The notes under the pieces were generated by a model. The model saw only the letters and a program-made list of their open reading frames with translations, was not told the origin of the DNA and ran no database searches. A stretch of DNA of 64,000 nt from Providencia rettgeri. Lineage in GTDB: Bacteria > Pseudomonadota > Gammaproteobacteria > Enterobacterales > Enterobacteriaceae. Positions 44,705-55,167 of this stretch are shown here, piece by piece. Each line of letters begins with the position of its first letter. Positions within the stretch are counted from its first letter, which is position 1. The stretch spans positions 2,882,501 to 2,946,500 of the forward strand of contig UGTZ01000001.1 in the NCBI GenBank assembly GCA_900455085.1, given 5' to 3'. The position numbers were made by a program, and so were the translations under genes.

Positions 44705-45142
44705 ATGTACAATACAATCTTAGTTCCGATCGATGTAACCGAAGATGCTCTCACTAACTTATTAGTTCCTCATGTTAATTCGCTACAAAAATTGAATGAT
44801 GCAACAGTGCACTTTCTTGCCGTAACCGCACCAATTTCAAACTATTTACGCTATGGTGGCACCATCTTACCAGGAGACTTCCCTGACGACGAAAAACAAG
44901 CTGAAATTATCCTTACAGAATTAAAAGAAAAAATTAAACTATTTGATATCCCTGCAGATAAAATAAAGGCGAAAGCAACCGTTGGTTCTGTTAAAGACGA
45001 AATTTTGGCAACCGCAGAAGATATCAACGCCGATATTATTCTATTAGGTTCACGCCGCCCGAGTATGTCAACCTATTTGCTGGGTTCTAATGCCGCCTCA
45101 GTAGTTCGTTATGCAAAAACTAGTGTATTAGTGGTTAGATAA
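44705..45142 (+). CDS. Universal stress protein, UspF-like
   Basis: 145 aa. UspA fold: begins YNTILVPIDVTEDAL and ends SRRPSMSTYLLGSNAASVVR, ATP-binding G-2x-G-9x-G(S/N) pattern, then SVLVVR. Closest by eye to E. coli UspF. Own ribosome site GAGAAAGGGAG. Confidence 0.82.
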   Translation: MYNTILVPIDVTEDALTNLLVPHVNSLQKLNDATVHFLAVTAPISNYLRYGGTILPGDFPDDEKQAEIILTELKEKIKLFDIPADKIKAKATVGSVKDEILATAEDINADIILLGSRRPSMSTYLLGSNAASVVRYAKTSVLVVR

Positions 45143-45308
45143 TAAAGACTAAAGTGCTATTTGGAGCTTAAGCAAACACATTTTACAAACAAAAGGTTTA
45201 GCCTTAATGATTGTTACAAAAAACAGCAAAGACATACACTTTATAGGGCTATTTATGTGTTCATTTAGGGTAAATTAAAGGCTCATAAACATTTTCGTGA
45301 TTTTCACG

Positions 45309-45334
45309 CCCTGCTTTTTTAGCGGGGTTTTTTT
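45309..45334 (+). terminator. Terminator (possible small RNA 3' end)
   Basis: CCCTGC-loop-GCGGGG plus T7. It is 170 bases after the usp stop; the interval contains promoter-like TTGTTAC...TACACT (45217-45243), so it may end a short RNA rather than the usp transcript. Confidence 0.55.
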
Positions 45335-45337
45335 ATG

Positions 45338-45815
45338 CTATAAAACTGATGAATGGCTTAATCTAAAGCGTTTAAAAGGAATACCATCAAAATCAACAAT
45401 GCGTTCTTCAGTAAAACCATAACGTAAAATCGCGGATACTTTCTTGCGTGTTAACGGTAAATGTATTGTAACTGACTCAACCTTCAGTGATGTAAAAGCT
45501 TTATTAATAATATTCTTAACAATAGATTTTCCCTTTCCCCAAAAACTTAGGATGTAACACTAAAGCTAAATCTGCATCACCCGCTTCATTTTGTAACCCT
45601 CCCCAACCGGCAAACTGGTCATCAATCACAATGGCCCATACTCCATAGCCATGTTGCTTCCAATGCTGCTCTTTTCCTGCGACCCACTGCTGGCAGGCCT
45701 GCTCATCGAAATGGCTGCTGCCTAGAGGCATATGTTCAAGTACAGATGGATGAGTATTTAATGCGATAAGATCTGCGGTAGCAATTTGATTTAGCTGAAA
45801 AAACTGAATAGGCAT
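45338..45815 (-). CDS. GNAT acetyltransferase, RimJ-like (frame broken as sequenced)
   Basis: ATG at 45815 (MPIQFFQLNQIATADL). GVWAIVIDDQFAGWGGLQNE and LALVLHPKFLGKG are GNAT beta4/beta5. As sequenced it stops after GKGKIYC. Removing one A from the A4 run (45527-45530 on +) continues KSIVKNIINKAFTSLKVESV, then RKKVSAILRYGFTEERIVD to TAG at 45338, a complete GNAT of ~158 aa. Confidence 0.68.
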
Positions 45816-45923
45816 AGTGACTATTTTGTCCACATAAGATATTAATAAACCCAATATATAATTTGGCTATCTTCCCAAAAAATGATGCCCCGCTCAAGTT
45901 TGTAGGGCATCAATATACCGTGA

Positions 45924-47177
45924 TTACTGTTCTAAGGCTGTCGCCATGACTTTTTGAAAATCTTCCCAAGAACAATAGCCGCTTTTATCAATTGGACACC
46001 CTTTTAGCTCTAATGTGACATGTTTAGGCGGTGTTTGTAATGATAAATACGTATTATCTCTAAGCTGGTCTGCAGTTTGGTAAACATATTCGACTTTCAT
46101 AAAATCTTTATTCGCTTGCTTATCTGTCCAGCGTTGGAACACTAATTTACCTCCAATCGGGGTATGTTCATACTGCTCTGGTAATTGATACGGTTTAAAA
46201 TCCATTGCTGACATGAGTGACGCAATATTCGAGTCATGACCGACTAAGAATATAAATTTTGCTGTTTCTCCTTTATCGACCGAAACAAAGCCTTTATCGA
46301 TATAATTGAGTATTGGATGTGCGACATTTTTTGCAATGATTTTTGGCGTAAATAACGTTTCTTGGTAAGCATTTTTTAGCGTATTCAGTTTTTTCCATTT
46401 TTCAGGGGTATTCACAAGCCCCCAAGCCACTTCATTAGCAGGAAAACCTTCATAATATTGAAGGTCTATCGCATCCACCGCTGAATTCGCAATTTTTAAT
46501 GGACCACTGACGCCTGGTTCTTTTTCAGCTTCAATAATAAAGCTGTTTTTTTGGTTATTTAAATTACATAATTTGTCTGTTTTACATTTCTGAGAATCTT
46601 TAATATTCAGAACACTATCTAATTCGTCATAACCCGCAGTCAGTGATAACCCTTTAAAATATTGTTCCATCTCAGCGAGTGCCTGCTGTTTAAATTCAGG
46701 GGAAGCATTGGTAATAATTGGGTTAAAAACAGGGTCCATTTTACCAATTTCAGGCTGATGATGAATACTCACCTTGCATCCTGGAAATGCGCCTGCAGCA
46801 AAGAATTGGGCAGTTGCTATCGTTCTTTGGAGACTATTTGTATAAAGGTATACATCCTCATTACTTGTTGGACACAGTTCATCTGCAAGTAATTTGTTTT
46901 GGTCTATCCACTCCCTAAAATAATGCCCCATGTAGACTTCAAGTGCGCCGCCTTTAGTAGTGAGATAACCACTTTGTGCATCCCATGCAGGCCATTTTTT
47001 ATCAGTCACTTCAGTAAGAATACCGGTATTTACGATAGGTGTACGTAAATTATGGCGGCTAAGGACTAAAACTTGATCTAAAACCATATCTGTTTTGCTA
47101 TCTGTACTCGCTAATACAGGCGCAATAGGTGTTAATAATGCCGTAGATAAACAGAGAGTTAGCAATTTATATTTCAT
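45924..47177 (-). CDS. agp: Glucose-1-phosphatase (histidine acid phosphatase)
   Basis: 417 aa from the ATG at 47177; longer starts lack a signal peptide. Signal peptide LLTLCLSTALLTPIAPVLA. Catalytic SRHNLRTP (Arg41-His42) and VGHDSNIASL (HD proton donor). Close to E. coli Agp over its length (e.g. LTTKGGALEVYMGHYFREW, SLQRTIATAQFF, CPIDKSGYC). Periplasmic release of glucose from glucose-1-phosphate. Confidence 0.92.
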   Translation of the reverse strand: MKYKLLTLCLSTALLTPIAPVLASTDSKTDMVLDQVLVLSRHNLRTPIVNTGILTEVTDKKWPAWDAQSGYLTTKGGALEVYMGHYFREWIDQNKLLADELCPTSNEDVYLYTNSLQRTIATAQFFAAGAFPGCKVSIHHQPEIGKMDPVFNPIITNASPEFKQQALAEMEQYFKGLSLTAGYDELDSVLNIKDSQKCKTDKLCNLNNQKNSFIIEAEKEPGVSGPLKIANSAVDAIDLQYYEGFPANEVAWGLVNTPEKWKKLNTLKNAYQETLFTPKIIAKNVAHPILNYIDKGFVSVDKGETAKFIFLVGHDSNIASLMSAMDFKPYQLPEQYEHTPIGGKLVFQRWTDKQANKDFMKVEYVYQTADQLRDNTYLSLQTPPKHVTLELKGCPIDKSGYCSWEDFQKVMATALEQ

Positions 47178-47397
47178 TAATATACCCCTACAATTAAAGC
47201 AACAAAGAAAAATACGTTCATCGCTATATAAAGAACTTAGCGAAAAATCACACCGCAACTTATCTAATAATGACGAAGTTGACTTTTTTTTCTGCGATAA
47301 ATATCTCAAAAACAATCTTAAGGTAAATTAAAAACAAACGATTGACAGAAGAAAACCAGCAGTTAAGATTTTCCAATCAATACACGGAGATAATATA

Positions 47398-47853
47398 ATG
47401 ATAGTCCAAAGCGCAACACGTGCACACGATGATGATATTATTCGTGTTTGGGAGTCTTCAGTGAGAGCAACTCACCATTTTTTAACTGAAGAAAAAATTG
47501 CTGAACTAAAAATTGCTATCAAAGATATTTATTTGCCGTATTTAGCTGTTTTTGTGACATTCAATAGCGCAGGCAATATGACCGGTTTTCTAGGGTGCGA
47601 TAAACACCGCCTTGAAATGTTGTTTATTTCCCAAGAAAGTAGAGGCCAAGGTACAGGGAAAAAACTGCTTCAATATGCCATTGATACCTTAGGCATTACT
47701 GAGTTGGATGTTAACGAACAAAACCCTCAAGCTATCGGGTTCTATCAACATATGGGTTTTACACAATATGCACGTTCTGAATTAGACGGCGAAGGCAATC
47801 CATTCCCTATTCTTCATATGCGTCTTAATAAAAATAGTCATGATAATCATTGA
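47398..47853 (+). CDS. GNAT acetyltransferase, YjaB-like
   Basis: 151 aa. WESSVRATHHFL, LEMLFISQESRGQGTGKKLL (Q/RxxGxG/A CoA loop) and NEQNPQAIGFYQHMGF match YjaB-type peptidyl-lysine acetyltransferases. Overlaps the next gene by 14 bases. Confidence 0.78.
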   Translation: MIVQSATRAHDDDIIRVWESSVRATHHFLTEEKIAELKIAIKDIYLPYLAVFVTFNSAGNMTGFLGCDKHRLEMLFISQESRGQGTGKKLLQYAIDTLGITELDVNEQNPQAIGFYQHMGFTQYARSELDGEGNPFPILHMRLNKNSHDNH

Positions 47854-48406
47854 GTTAGAAACAACACATTTACGGCTGCGTGGGTGGCAAGAAGAAGATA
47901 AACAGTCATTTTACCAAATGAATAGCCATCCCGATGTCATGCATTATTTTCCTTCTGTGCTTAATGAGCAGCAAAATGCACAATTTATGCAAACCATCAT
48001 AGATAAATTTGCTCAACAAGGAGGATGGGGATTATGGGCTGTTGAATTAAAATCCAATAAACAATTCATTGGGTTTATCGGTTTAAATATTCCTTCAGCA
48101 ACACTCCCTTTTTCACCTTGTGTTGAATTAAGTTGGCGTTTGTTACCGGAATATTGGCATCAAGGCTACGCCACTGAAGGAGCGAGTCGTGTCATCGAAT
48201 ACGCTTTTGATAAACTAAACCTGCCCGAACTGGTTGCATTTACGGCAGTGGTGAATTCACCATCAGAATCCGTAATGAAAAGACTAGGAATGATAAAACA
48301 ACTAAATAACTTTTATCACCCAGCACTCCCTGATGGGCATTGGTTACAAGAACATGTGTTGTATCGCATCAAGGCCAGTGACTTTTTAAACAAATCTCAT
48401 CAATAA
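47840..48406 (+). CDS. GNAT acetyltransferase, RimJ/RimL type
   Basis: 188 aa. TTHLRLRGWQEEDKQSF, ELSWRLLPEYWHQGYATEGA and FTAVVNSPSESVMKRLGM fit the Acetyltransf_3 family. Second gene of a two-gene operon. Substrate unknown. Confidence 0.78.
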   Translation: MIIIELETTHLRLRGWQEEDKQSFYQMNSHPDVMHYFPSVLNEQQNAQFMQTIIDKFAQQGGWGLWAVELKSNKQFIGFIGLNIPSATLPFSPCVELSWRLLPEYWHQGYATEGASRVIEYAFDKLNLPELVAFTAVVNSPSESVMKRLGMIKQLNNFYHPALPDGHWLQEHVLYRIKASDFLNKSHQ

Positions 48407-48433
48407 GAAACCATTTAGACAAAAAATCCCCAC

Positions 48434-48459
48434 AAAAAAAGCCATCACAATGTGATGGC
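48434..48459 (-). terminator. Terminator of fdnGHI
   Basis: GCCATCACA-T-TGTGATGGC followed by T7 on the minus strand, 30 bases after fdnI. Also lies between the convergent GNAT and fdnI genes. Confidence 0.85.
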
Positions 48460-48488
48460 TTAATGTTATTTAACACCTACTGCGTAAA

Positions 48489-49145
48489 TTATTTTTTACT
48501 TTCAGCTTCGGCTTTGGCCTCTTTAGCTTCTACGTCACGGTACCAACGAGGGTGATGTTTTCGCGCCCAACGGCGGCTAACTTTCCCTTCGATCATTCCG
48601 TTGATTGAACCTTTAACCCAAAATGCCATGTACATATGAATTAAAATGGCATGGATCAAGACAATCGCAGCAACGGCATGAATCAACAACCCCCACCGCA
48701 CGACCCACATTGGGAATAAATGTGCGAAATAAGGGCGCCAAATGATAATACCAGTTATCAAGAGCACAAAAATCAGGCTCATAATGCTCCAGAACATCAT
48801 TTTTTGACCGGCGTTGTATTTACCGACATCAGCCACTTCATGTTCATTACCCTTCAATACTTCGACAATATTTTTAATCCAAGGTAAGTCTTGCTTATCT
48901 GGAATATTGTGTTTCACAAAGCGAACAAACATAAACATCAGCACAACGAAAATCAACACACCAAAAAAGGGATGTAAAATCCGTCCCATTTGCGGTGTAC
49001 CAAAGGTTTCCGTCAACCATTTCAATGTTGGGAAAAACAACGCAATCCCCGACAAAGCAACCAAGAAGAAGCTGATGACAACCGTCCAGTGACACGCGCG
49101 GTCAATAAACTTTGTCCGCACAATCATTTTGCTTTTCTTACTCAT
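48489..49145 (-). CDS. fdnI: Formate dehydrogenase-N gamma subunit (cytochrome b556)
   Basis: 218 aa from the ATG at 49145, overlapping the fdnH stop by 8 bases (ATGAGTAA) as in E. coli. Four TM segments; closely follows FdnI (FIDRACHWTVVISFFLVALSG, RILHPFFGVLIFVVL, NIVEVLKGNEHEVADVGKYN, SRRWARKHHPRWYR). Binds two haem b and reduces menaquinone. Confidence 0.93.
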   Translation of the reverse strand: MSKKSKMIVRTKFIDRACHWTVVISFFLVALSGIALFFPTLKWLTETFGTPQMGRILHPFFGVLIFVVLMFMFVRFVKHNIPDKQDLPWIKNIVEVLKGNEHEVADVGKYNAGQKMMFWSIMSLIFVLLITGIIIWRPYFAHLFPMWVVRWGLLIHAVAAIVLIHAILIHMYMAFWVKGSINGMIEGKVSRRWARKHHPRWYRDVEAKEAKAEAESKK

Positions 49146-50025
49146 GGTCATCTTTCTCCTCTTCATCACTCACTTCTTTGTTTGGACCAATTCCCACATA
49201 GTGGAAAATCAACCCTGCAAAGGTCGCGATAAATCCAACGACAGAAAGTGGTTTCAAGATGCCTTGCCACAGATTGATTGGTGTATCAATTTGTGGGTCT
49301 TTAGGCAGGCCATGATACAGTTCAGGTTTGTCAGCATGGTGAAGCACATAAACAACATGCGTACCACCCACACCTTCAGGATCATAAATTCCCGCTTGCG
49401 CATACCCCCGATTTTGCAATTTAGTTACGCGCTCTGCACCGTATTCCAACATTTCTTTTTTCGTACCGAAACGGATAGCCCCCGTTGGACAGGTTTTCAC
49501 ACATGCTGGCTCTTGACCAACACTCACCCTATCAACACACAAAGTACACTTGTACACTCGATTGTCTTTCGGGTTTAATCGAGGAATGTTAAATGGGCAA
49601 CCCGCGATACAATAACCACAACCAATACAGTGCTCTGATTGGAAATCCACAATACCATTTGCGTACTGAATGATTGCTCCAGCTGATGGGCAAGATTTCA
49701 AACATCCAGGGTCGGTACAGTGCATACAGCCATCTTTACGGATCAACCATTCTAGCTTACCCATTTCAGTGGTTTCGCTAAAACGCATCACCGTCCACGA
49801 TTTTGCGCTTAAATCCGTTGGGTTATCATAAACCCCAACGCAATGACCAACTTCGTCACGGATATCATTCCACTCAGAACATGCCACTTGACAAGCTTTA
49901 CAGCCGATACAAGATGACACATCAATGAGCTTACAGACTTCAAGCTTATCATCACGCGCTTGTGGCGGAGGCGTAATGCTATTGGTCGCGGAACGTTTAA
50001 TAATGTCTTGAGATTGCATGGACAT
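49138..50025 (-). CDS. fdnH: Formate dehydrogenase-N beta subunit (4x 4Fe-4S)
   Basis: 295 aa from the ATG at 50025 (MSMQSQDIIKRS) with a GGGAGG ribosome site. Ferredoxin clusters CIGCKACQVAC, CMHCTDPGCLKSCP, CIGCGYCIAGCP and CTLCVDRV...PACVKTCP. C-terminal single TM (GFIATFAGLIFHYVGIG). Electron wire from FdnG to FdnI. Matches FdnH rather than FdoH. Confidence 0.93.
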   Translation of the reverse strand: MSMQSQDIIKRSATNSITPPPQARDDKLEVCKLIDVSSCIGCKACQVACSEWNDIRDEVGHCVGVYDNPTDLSAKSWTVMRFSETTEMGKLEWLIRKDGCMHCTDPGCLKSCPSAGAIIQYANGIVDFQSEHCIGCGYCIAGCPFNIPRLNPKDNRVYKCTLCVDRVSVGQEPACVKTCPTGAIRFGTKKEMLEYGAERVTKLQNRGYAQAGIYDPEGVGGTHVVYVLHHADKPELYHGLPKDPQIDTPINLWQGILKPLSVVGFIATFAGLIFHYVGIGPNKEVSDEEEKDDHE

Positions 50026-50035
50026 GTTCCCTCCC

Positions 50036-53000
50036 TTACGCCTTCTCAATGTTAACTAAGAATGCCTTATACTCAGGAGTCTGAGAGTTAGCATCGCCGA
50101 CAGACGGCGTTAACGTATTGGTGATAAACCCTTTTTGAGTCGCGCCTTCAAAGCCCCAGTGAATAGGTAGTCCAACTGTTTCAATTGGTTTGCCATCCAC
50201 CATCAGCGTTTGTAATCGAGGAGTGACAACCGCAACTGCCTTGATAAACCCACGTTTACTGCTGACTTTGACCTTATCGCCTAACGCAATTCCTTTGGCT
50301 TTCGCTAATGTTTCGCTGATTTCAACAAATTGCTCTGGCTGAGCAATTGCGTTTAAGCGAGCATGCTTGGTCCATGTGTGGAAATGCTCTGTTAAACGGT
50401 ATGTTGTACCGACATAAGGGAAATTTTTGTGGTCGCCAAGACGTTTCTTGTCTTCATCAAAAATCCGCGCCGCTGGGTTAGAAACCACATTCGGGTGCAA
50501 CGGGTTAGTGCCAAGTGGTGTTTCAAATGGCTCATAGTGCTCAGGGAATGGCCCTTCTGCCATCTTATCGATAGCAAATAAACGACCTAAACCTTCTGGT
50601 TGCATGATGAATGGCCCAGTTCCTACTTCAGGAGCAGAAGCATTGAAGTCAGGAATATCATTACCGACCCATTTTTTACCATTCCACTCAATAAGCACGC
50701 GGTCTTTATTCCACGGTTTACCTTGGGTGTCACAAGAAGCACGGTTATAAATCACACGGCGGTTCAGAGGCCATGCCCATGCCCAACCAAGTGTATTACC
50801 GATACCGGATGGATCGCTATTATCACGATTTGCCATCTGGTTGCCTTTCTCAGTCCAGCTACCAGTGTAAATCCAGCAAGAAGATGCCGTTGAACCATCT
50901 GCACGCAATAAAGCAAATGAGCTGAGTAGTTCGCCTTTTTTCGCTTGTAAATTGCCATCGGCATCATAAAGATCAACCAGTGCAACACCGTTGTTTTCTT
51001 TCGCCACTTCTTCTGATTCCGGATGGAATTGTTGTTTATAATTCCATTTCATTTGCATCAGAGGATCTTGGCCTTGTCCGCCTTCTTTCTCATACAGTTC
51101 ACGGATTTTATACAGAATACCGGTCAATATTTGGCCATCATTACGCGCTTCACCTGGAGCATCTGCCGCTTGCCAGTGCCATTGTAACCAACGGCCTGAG
51201 TTGGCTATCGAACCATCTTCTTCCGCAAAACAAGTGGATGGTAAACGGAACACTTCGGTTTGAATCGAAGCTGTATCAACGTCATTCATCTCACCATGAT
51301 TTTGCCAGAAATTAGCCGTTTCAGTGACTAACGGGTCGACAACAATCAGGTATTTCAACTTACTAAGGCAGCTAACCACTTTATTTTTATCAGGGAATGA
51401 CGCTACTGGGTTAAACCCTTGACAGATATAGCCAGTCACTTGGTCTTTGCTCATCATGTCAAAATACTTCATCACATCATAAGCTTGGTCCCATTTAGGT
51501 AACCAGTCATAACCCCATTGGTTCTCAGCTTGAGCGGAATCCCCATAGAAAGACTTCATCAAACTCACAAAGAACTTAGGATAGTTGCTCCAGAAATTTA
51601 CCTGATTTGGCAATGTCGCTTTTGGCGTATTTGCAGTAAGGTAGCTATCAATGTTCTGATGTTTTTCAGAAGGTAGTGTCAAGTAACCCGGTAAACTGGT
51701 TGATAGTAACCCTAAATCTGTTAAGCCTTGAATATTCGAGTGCCCACGTAACGCGTTCACACCACCACCAGCAACCCCCATGTTACCTAGCAGTAACTGG
51801 ATCATGGCCATGGTACGAATATTTTGTGCACCAACAGTATGTTGTGTCCAACCTAACGCATACAGGAAAGTCCCGGCTTTATCTGCCGCGCTTGTTGTGG
51901 CTAAAATCTCACAAACTTTCAAGAAATCGGCTTTTGGTGTTCCACAAATTTGCTCAACGATATCAGGCGTATAGCGTGATACGTGTTTGTGAAGTAAATT
52001 CCACACGCAACGTGGGTCTTGTAAAGTGTCATCGCGTAATGCGTGACCATTTTCATCAAACTTATAGTTCCAACTGGTTTTGTCATAACTACGCTTATCA
52101 GCGTCATAGCCACTAAATAAGCCATCGTTAAAGTCAAAATCGTCTCTAACAATCAATGATGCATTGGTATAGTTCTGAACATATTCAGCATTGATTTTTT
52201 GATTTTCAATCAGGTACAGCAAAACGCCCGATAAAAAGGTAATATCGGTACCTGAACGAATTGGGACATAATGGTCAGCAACTGATGCGGTACGCGTAAA
52301 ACGCGGGTCTATGACAATCAGTGTGGCATCATTATTATTTTTCGCTTCAATTGCCCAACGGAACCCAACAGGGTGTGCTTCCGCAGCATTACCGCCCATA
52401 ACGACGACAACATCGGCATTTTTGATATCAACCCAGTGGTTGGTCATCGCACCGCGACCAAATGTTGGAGCAAGACTTGCTACCGTTGGTCCGTGTCAGA
52501 CACGCGCTTGGTTGTCAACCGCTAGCATTCCTAGCGATCTGGCGAATTTTTGTGTCAACATTCCCGTTTCGTTACTGGCAGCTGATGCGCAAAGCATCCC
52601 TGTTGATAACCAACGGTTTACTGTTGTTCCTTCAGCATTTTTTTCGATGAAATTCGCATCGCGGTCATCTTTCATTAAGCGTGCAATGCGTGTGAAGGCA
52701 TCATCCCAACTAATGCGCTCCCATTTATCAGAGCCTGGTGCTCTATATTCAGGATAACGTAAACGATTTTCGCTTTGGATATAATCGAGCAGACCAGCCC
52801 CCTTTAGGGCATAAAGCACCACGGTTTACCGGGTGGTCTGAGTCACCTTCGACATGGAATATCGCGGATTTAGCATTCATGGCGCCATCGCCCATGCTAT
52901 ATATTAGTAATCCACAACCGACAGAACAGTAGGTACAAGTATTACGCGTCTCTTTAGAGCGAAGTAATTTATATTCACGTACATTAGCTATTGCCATTCC

Positions 53001-53084
53001 AGGCATAAAACCTAACGCAGCTACAGTTGTACCTGCCATCCCGCCAGCGCAGATTTTAAAAAACTTTCTGCGACTAACGTTCAT
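50036..53084 (-). CDS. fdnG: Formate dehydrogenase-N alpha subunit, selenocysteine-containing (one-base frameshift as sequenced)
   Basis: Reads MNVSRRKFFKICAGGMAGTT (Tat signal SRRKFFK), CTYCSVGCGLL cluster and on; then a C5 run at 52798-52802 (G5 in the message) shifts the frame after ALCPKG. Removing one G gives AGLLDYIQSENRLRYPEYR, then QARV-Sec-HGPTV at the UGA 52498-52496, and a long open frame to 50036. The corrected length is 1015 codons with Sec at 196, both exactly as in E. coli FdnG. Molybdopterin, periplasmic, first gene of fdnGHI. The indel is probably a sequencing error. Confidence 0.9.
52464..52498 (-). promoter_or_regulatory. Selenocysteine UGA codon and SECIS hairpin
   Basis: UGA at 52498-52496 in the ARV-U-HGPTV context, followed at once by GGTAGCAAGTCTTGCTCC, an AGCAA/TTGCT-type stem with GUCU-like apex, the bacterial SECIS layout recognised by SelB. 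Confidence 0.82.
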
Positions 53085-53248
53085 TGCTACCTCTTTATAT
53101 TTTTTGTATAAATCGGTGAGAGAATAGCAGCCTAATATGATTAGATATTGCCTAAAATCAATGAAAGTGAAAATAAAAGTTTAATTAATATTAACTGAGT
53201 AGTTAAACATCAATTAAAATTACTACCAATAGAGTATTTATTGTTAAA

Positions 53249-53262
53249 TTGATTTAGATCAA
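53249..53262. promoter_or_regulatory. FNR box upstream of fdnG
   Basis: TTGAT-TTAG-ATCAA is a perfect FNR consensus centred ~170 bases before the fdnG start, oriented symmetrically. Anaerobic activation is expected, as for E. coli fdnG. NarL heptamers could not be assigned with confidence. Confidence 0.78.
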
Positions 53263-53431
53263 ATGTTACATTTAAACTATTTTAGTTAAATTCCATTTCA
53301 ATTAACATTTCGTAAAAGAGAACCCGTCTATTTTTTAGAAAAAATAAATTTTAAATTTAATTTAAATATAGATTTAGTATTTATCTGATGAAATAAACAT
53401 AAAGGAATAATTTTGTGATCGCCTTAAATGC

Positions 53432-53476
53432 CACGTCATCTTAAAATAAACAAATATTTTTTTTCAAGGTGACGTG
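53432..53476. terminator. Inverted repeat downstream of ynfA
   Basis: CACGTCATCTT (53432-53442) and AAGGTGACGTG (53466-53476) with one mismatch, separated by an A/T-rich loop including T8. Likely terminator of ynfA on the minus strand; loop is large. Confidence 0.4.
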
Positions 53477-53489
53477 ATAACACTATCAT

Positions 53490-53813
53490 CTATTTCCAAC
53501 CACTAATTATGATCCCTGCTCCAAGGAGCACAACTAGAGCGCCTACCCAATCAGTCAAGGTAAGAGACACACCATCAACCACTTTCAGCCAAACTAATGC
53601 GGTGGCAATATATATCCCGCCATAAGTAGCATAAATTCGGCCACTTGCTTCCGGATGCAATGTCAATAACCAGACAAATAACATTAAACTTAACGCCGCA
53701 GGGATCAATAACCAAGCCCCACCTTGCTTTTTCATCCAAAGATAAGGAAAGTAACAGCCTGCAATCTCAGCCAACGCAGTGATAAAGAATAAAGCAATAA
53801 TTTTTATCGACAT
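53490..53813 (-). CDS. ynfA: YnfA family small membrane protein (UPF0060)
   Basis: 107 aa, four TM segments. Family text: ITALAEIAGCYFPYLWMKK, LFVWLLTLHPEASGRIYATYGG, VDGVSLTLTDWVGA. SMR-like inner-membrane protein, related to small multidrug transporters in fold. Confidence 0.9.
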   Translation of the reverse strand: MSIKIIALFFITALAEIAGCYFPYLWMKKQGGAWLLIPAALSLMLFVWLLTLHPEASGRIYATYGGIYIATALVWLKVVDGVSLTLTDWVGALVVLLGAGIIISGWK

Positions 53814-54233
53814 AAAAACCCATTCAAAATAGTCCCTATAAATTTCACTTTGATATTAGCAAATTTCATCAACACTGTTATGTGGTTTTCACTAATATCA
53901 GTGAAATACGTCTTGCAATCGGTAAGACAAAAAATACATTCTGCAGCGCAATCATCCAAGGAAGCATCCACTAACTCAATCAAGGAGAAAACACGTCCCT
54001 AGTAAAGGCTAAGGCTTTTATCGTGCTAATTAGCGAAACATGCAATTCACAAGGAAAATTACACTGAAGCACTAAAAATTCTTTTAAGAAAAGCGATAGG
54101 TTATGATTCAATATGATTAGCTTTTAAGCTAATAAAACTCCATTCTCTTAAACTTTTAGTTTAAATTTTAAGACCTATTGCTGTTACTATAATAGTCACC
54201 TTTTCTATCATCTTATTGGCTAATAAAATTATT
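53814..54233. other. Divergent intergenic region between ynfA and yafC
   Basis: No gene or clear RNA seen. AT-rich, with the ynfA and yafC promoters presumably inside. Confidence 0.4.
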
Positions 54234-55133
54234 ATGAGAGCAACATCTGAAGAAGCCCGTGTATTTATAGAAGTGGTTGAACAAAAAAGCTTTAGTAAAG
54301 CGGCTGATAAACTTAATTTAGCAAATTCAGCAGTGAGCCGAATCGTCAAAAAATTGGAAGAAAAACTGGGGGTCAATTTACTTAACCGTACCACCAGGCA
54401 AATTGACCTAACTGCAGAGGGCGAAATTTATTTTCAACGCATGAAAATTATCTTGCAAGAAATGCAAGCGGCAGAAGATGAATTATATGACACACAAAGC
54501 TCTCCAAAAGGCCTATTACGAATTGATGCAGCAACACCGATTGTATTGCATATATTAATTCCTTTTGTTGCTATTTTTCGCAAACAATATCCAGACATTC
54601 ACTTGTCGTTAGTTTCATCGGAAACCTTTGTTAATTTAATTGAACGGAAAGTTGATGTTGCTATTCGGGCAGGGCATCTCACCGACTCCAGCTTACGTGC
54701 TCGCCCATTATTTAAGAGTTATCGCAAGATTATTGCGTCGCCAAATTATCTGGAACAACATGATGAGCCTAAATCTCCTCAAGATCTTTTGCATCATACA
54801 TGCCTGACCTTTACTGAACCTGCATCATTAAATATGTGGCCAGTTAAAGGCATTGATGGGCAACTAATGGAAGTTACTACAGGGATATCATCAAATAGCG
54901 GGGAGACACTAAGACAGCTTTGTTTAGCTGGAAATGGGATTGCATGTTTGTCTGACTTTATGGTGAATAAATATATTCAAAATGGCCAATTTGTCGAAGT
55001 ATTAAAGGATGAATTGCAGCCTGTTCCTTTACCATTCCATGCCGTATATTACAGTGACCGCGTTGTCAGCCAGCGTATTCGGGTTTTTATTGATAGCTTA
55101 ACTCAATATCTTGCAGAAATTCAGAGGCCATAA
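54234..55133 (+). CDS. yafC: LysR-family regulator YafC
   Basis: 299 aa from the ATG at 54234 (MRATSEEARVFIEVV); the upstream TTG start adds 6 residues. HTH residues ~10-60 (KSFSKAADKLNLANSAVSRIV), effector domain with TRQIDLTAEG and SSETFVNLIERKVDVAIRAG. Convergent with dkgB as in E. coli. Confidence 0.87.
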   Translation: MRATSEEARVFIEVVEQKSFSKAADKLNLANSAVSRIVKKLEEKLGVNLLNRTTRQIDLTAEGEIYFQRMKIILQEMQAAEDELYDTQSSPKGLLRIDAATPIVLHILIPFVAIFRKQYPDIHLSLVSSETFVNLIERKVDVAIRAGHLTDSSLRARPLFKSYRKIIASPNYLEQHDEPKSPQDLLHHTCLTFTEPASLNMWPVKGIDGQLMEVTTGISSNSGETLRQLCLAGNGIACLSDFMVNKYIQNGQFVEVLKDELQPVPLPFHAVYYSDRVVSQRIRVFIDSLTQYLAEIQRP

Positions 55134-55150
55134 CAAATCCTAGCCTCTGA
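55121..55150. terminator. Hairpin between yafC and dkgB
   Basis: TCAGAGGC (55121-55128) and GCCTCTGA (55143-55150) form an 8-bp stem across the yafC stop. No T-run; possible shared terminator. Confidence 0.35.
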
Positions 55151-55167
55151 GCATATAGAATGATCAA

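Noticed and set aside
52496..52498. In-frame UGA in fdnG as a nonsense mutation
   Set aside because: It lies in the conserved ARV-U-HGPTV context with a SECIS hairpin and maps to Sec196.
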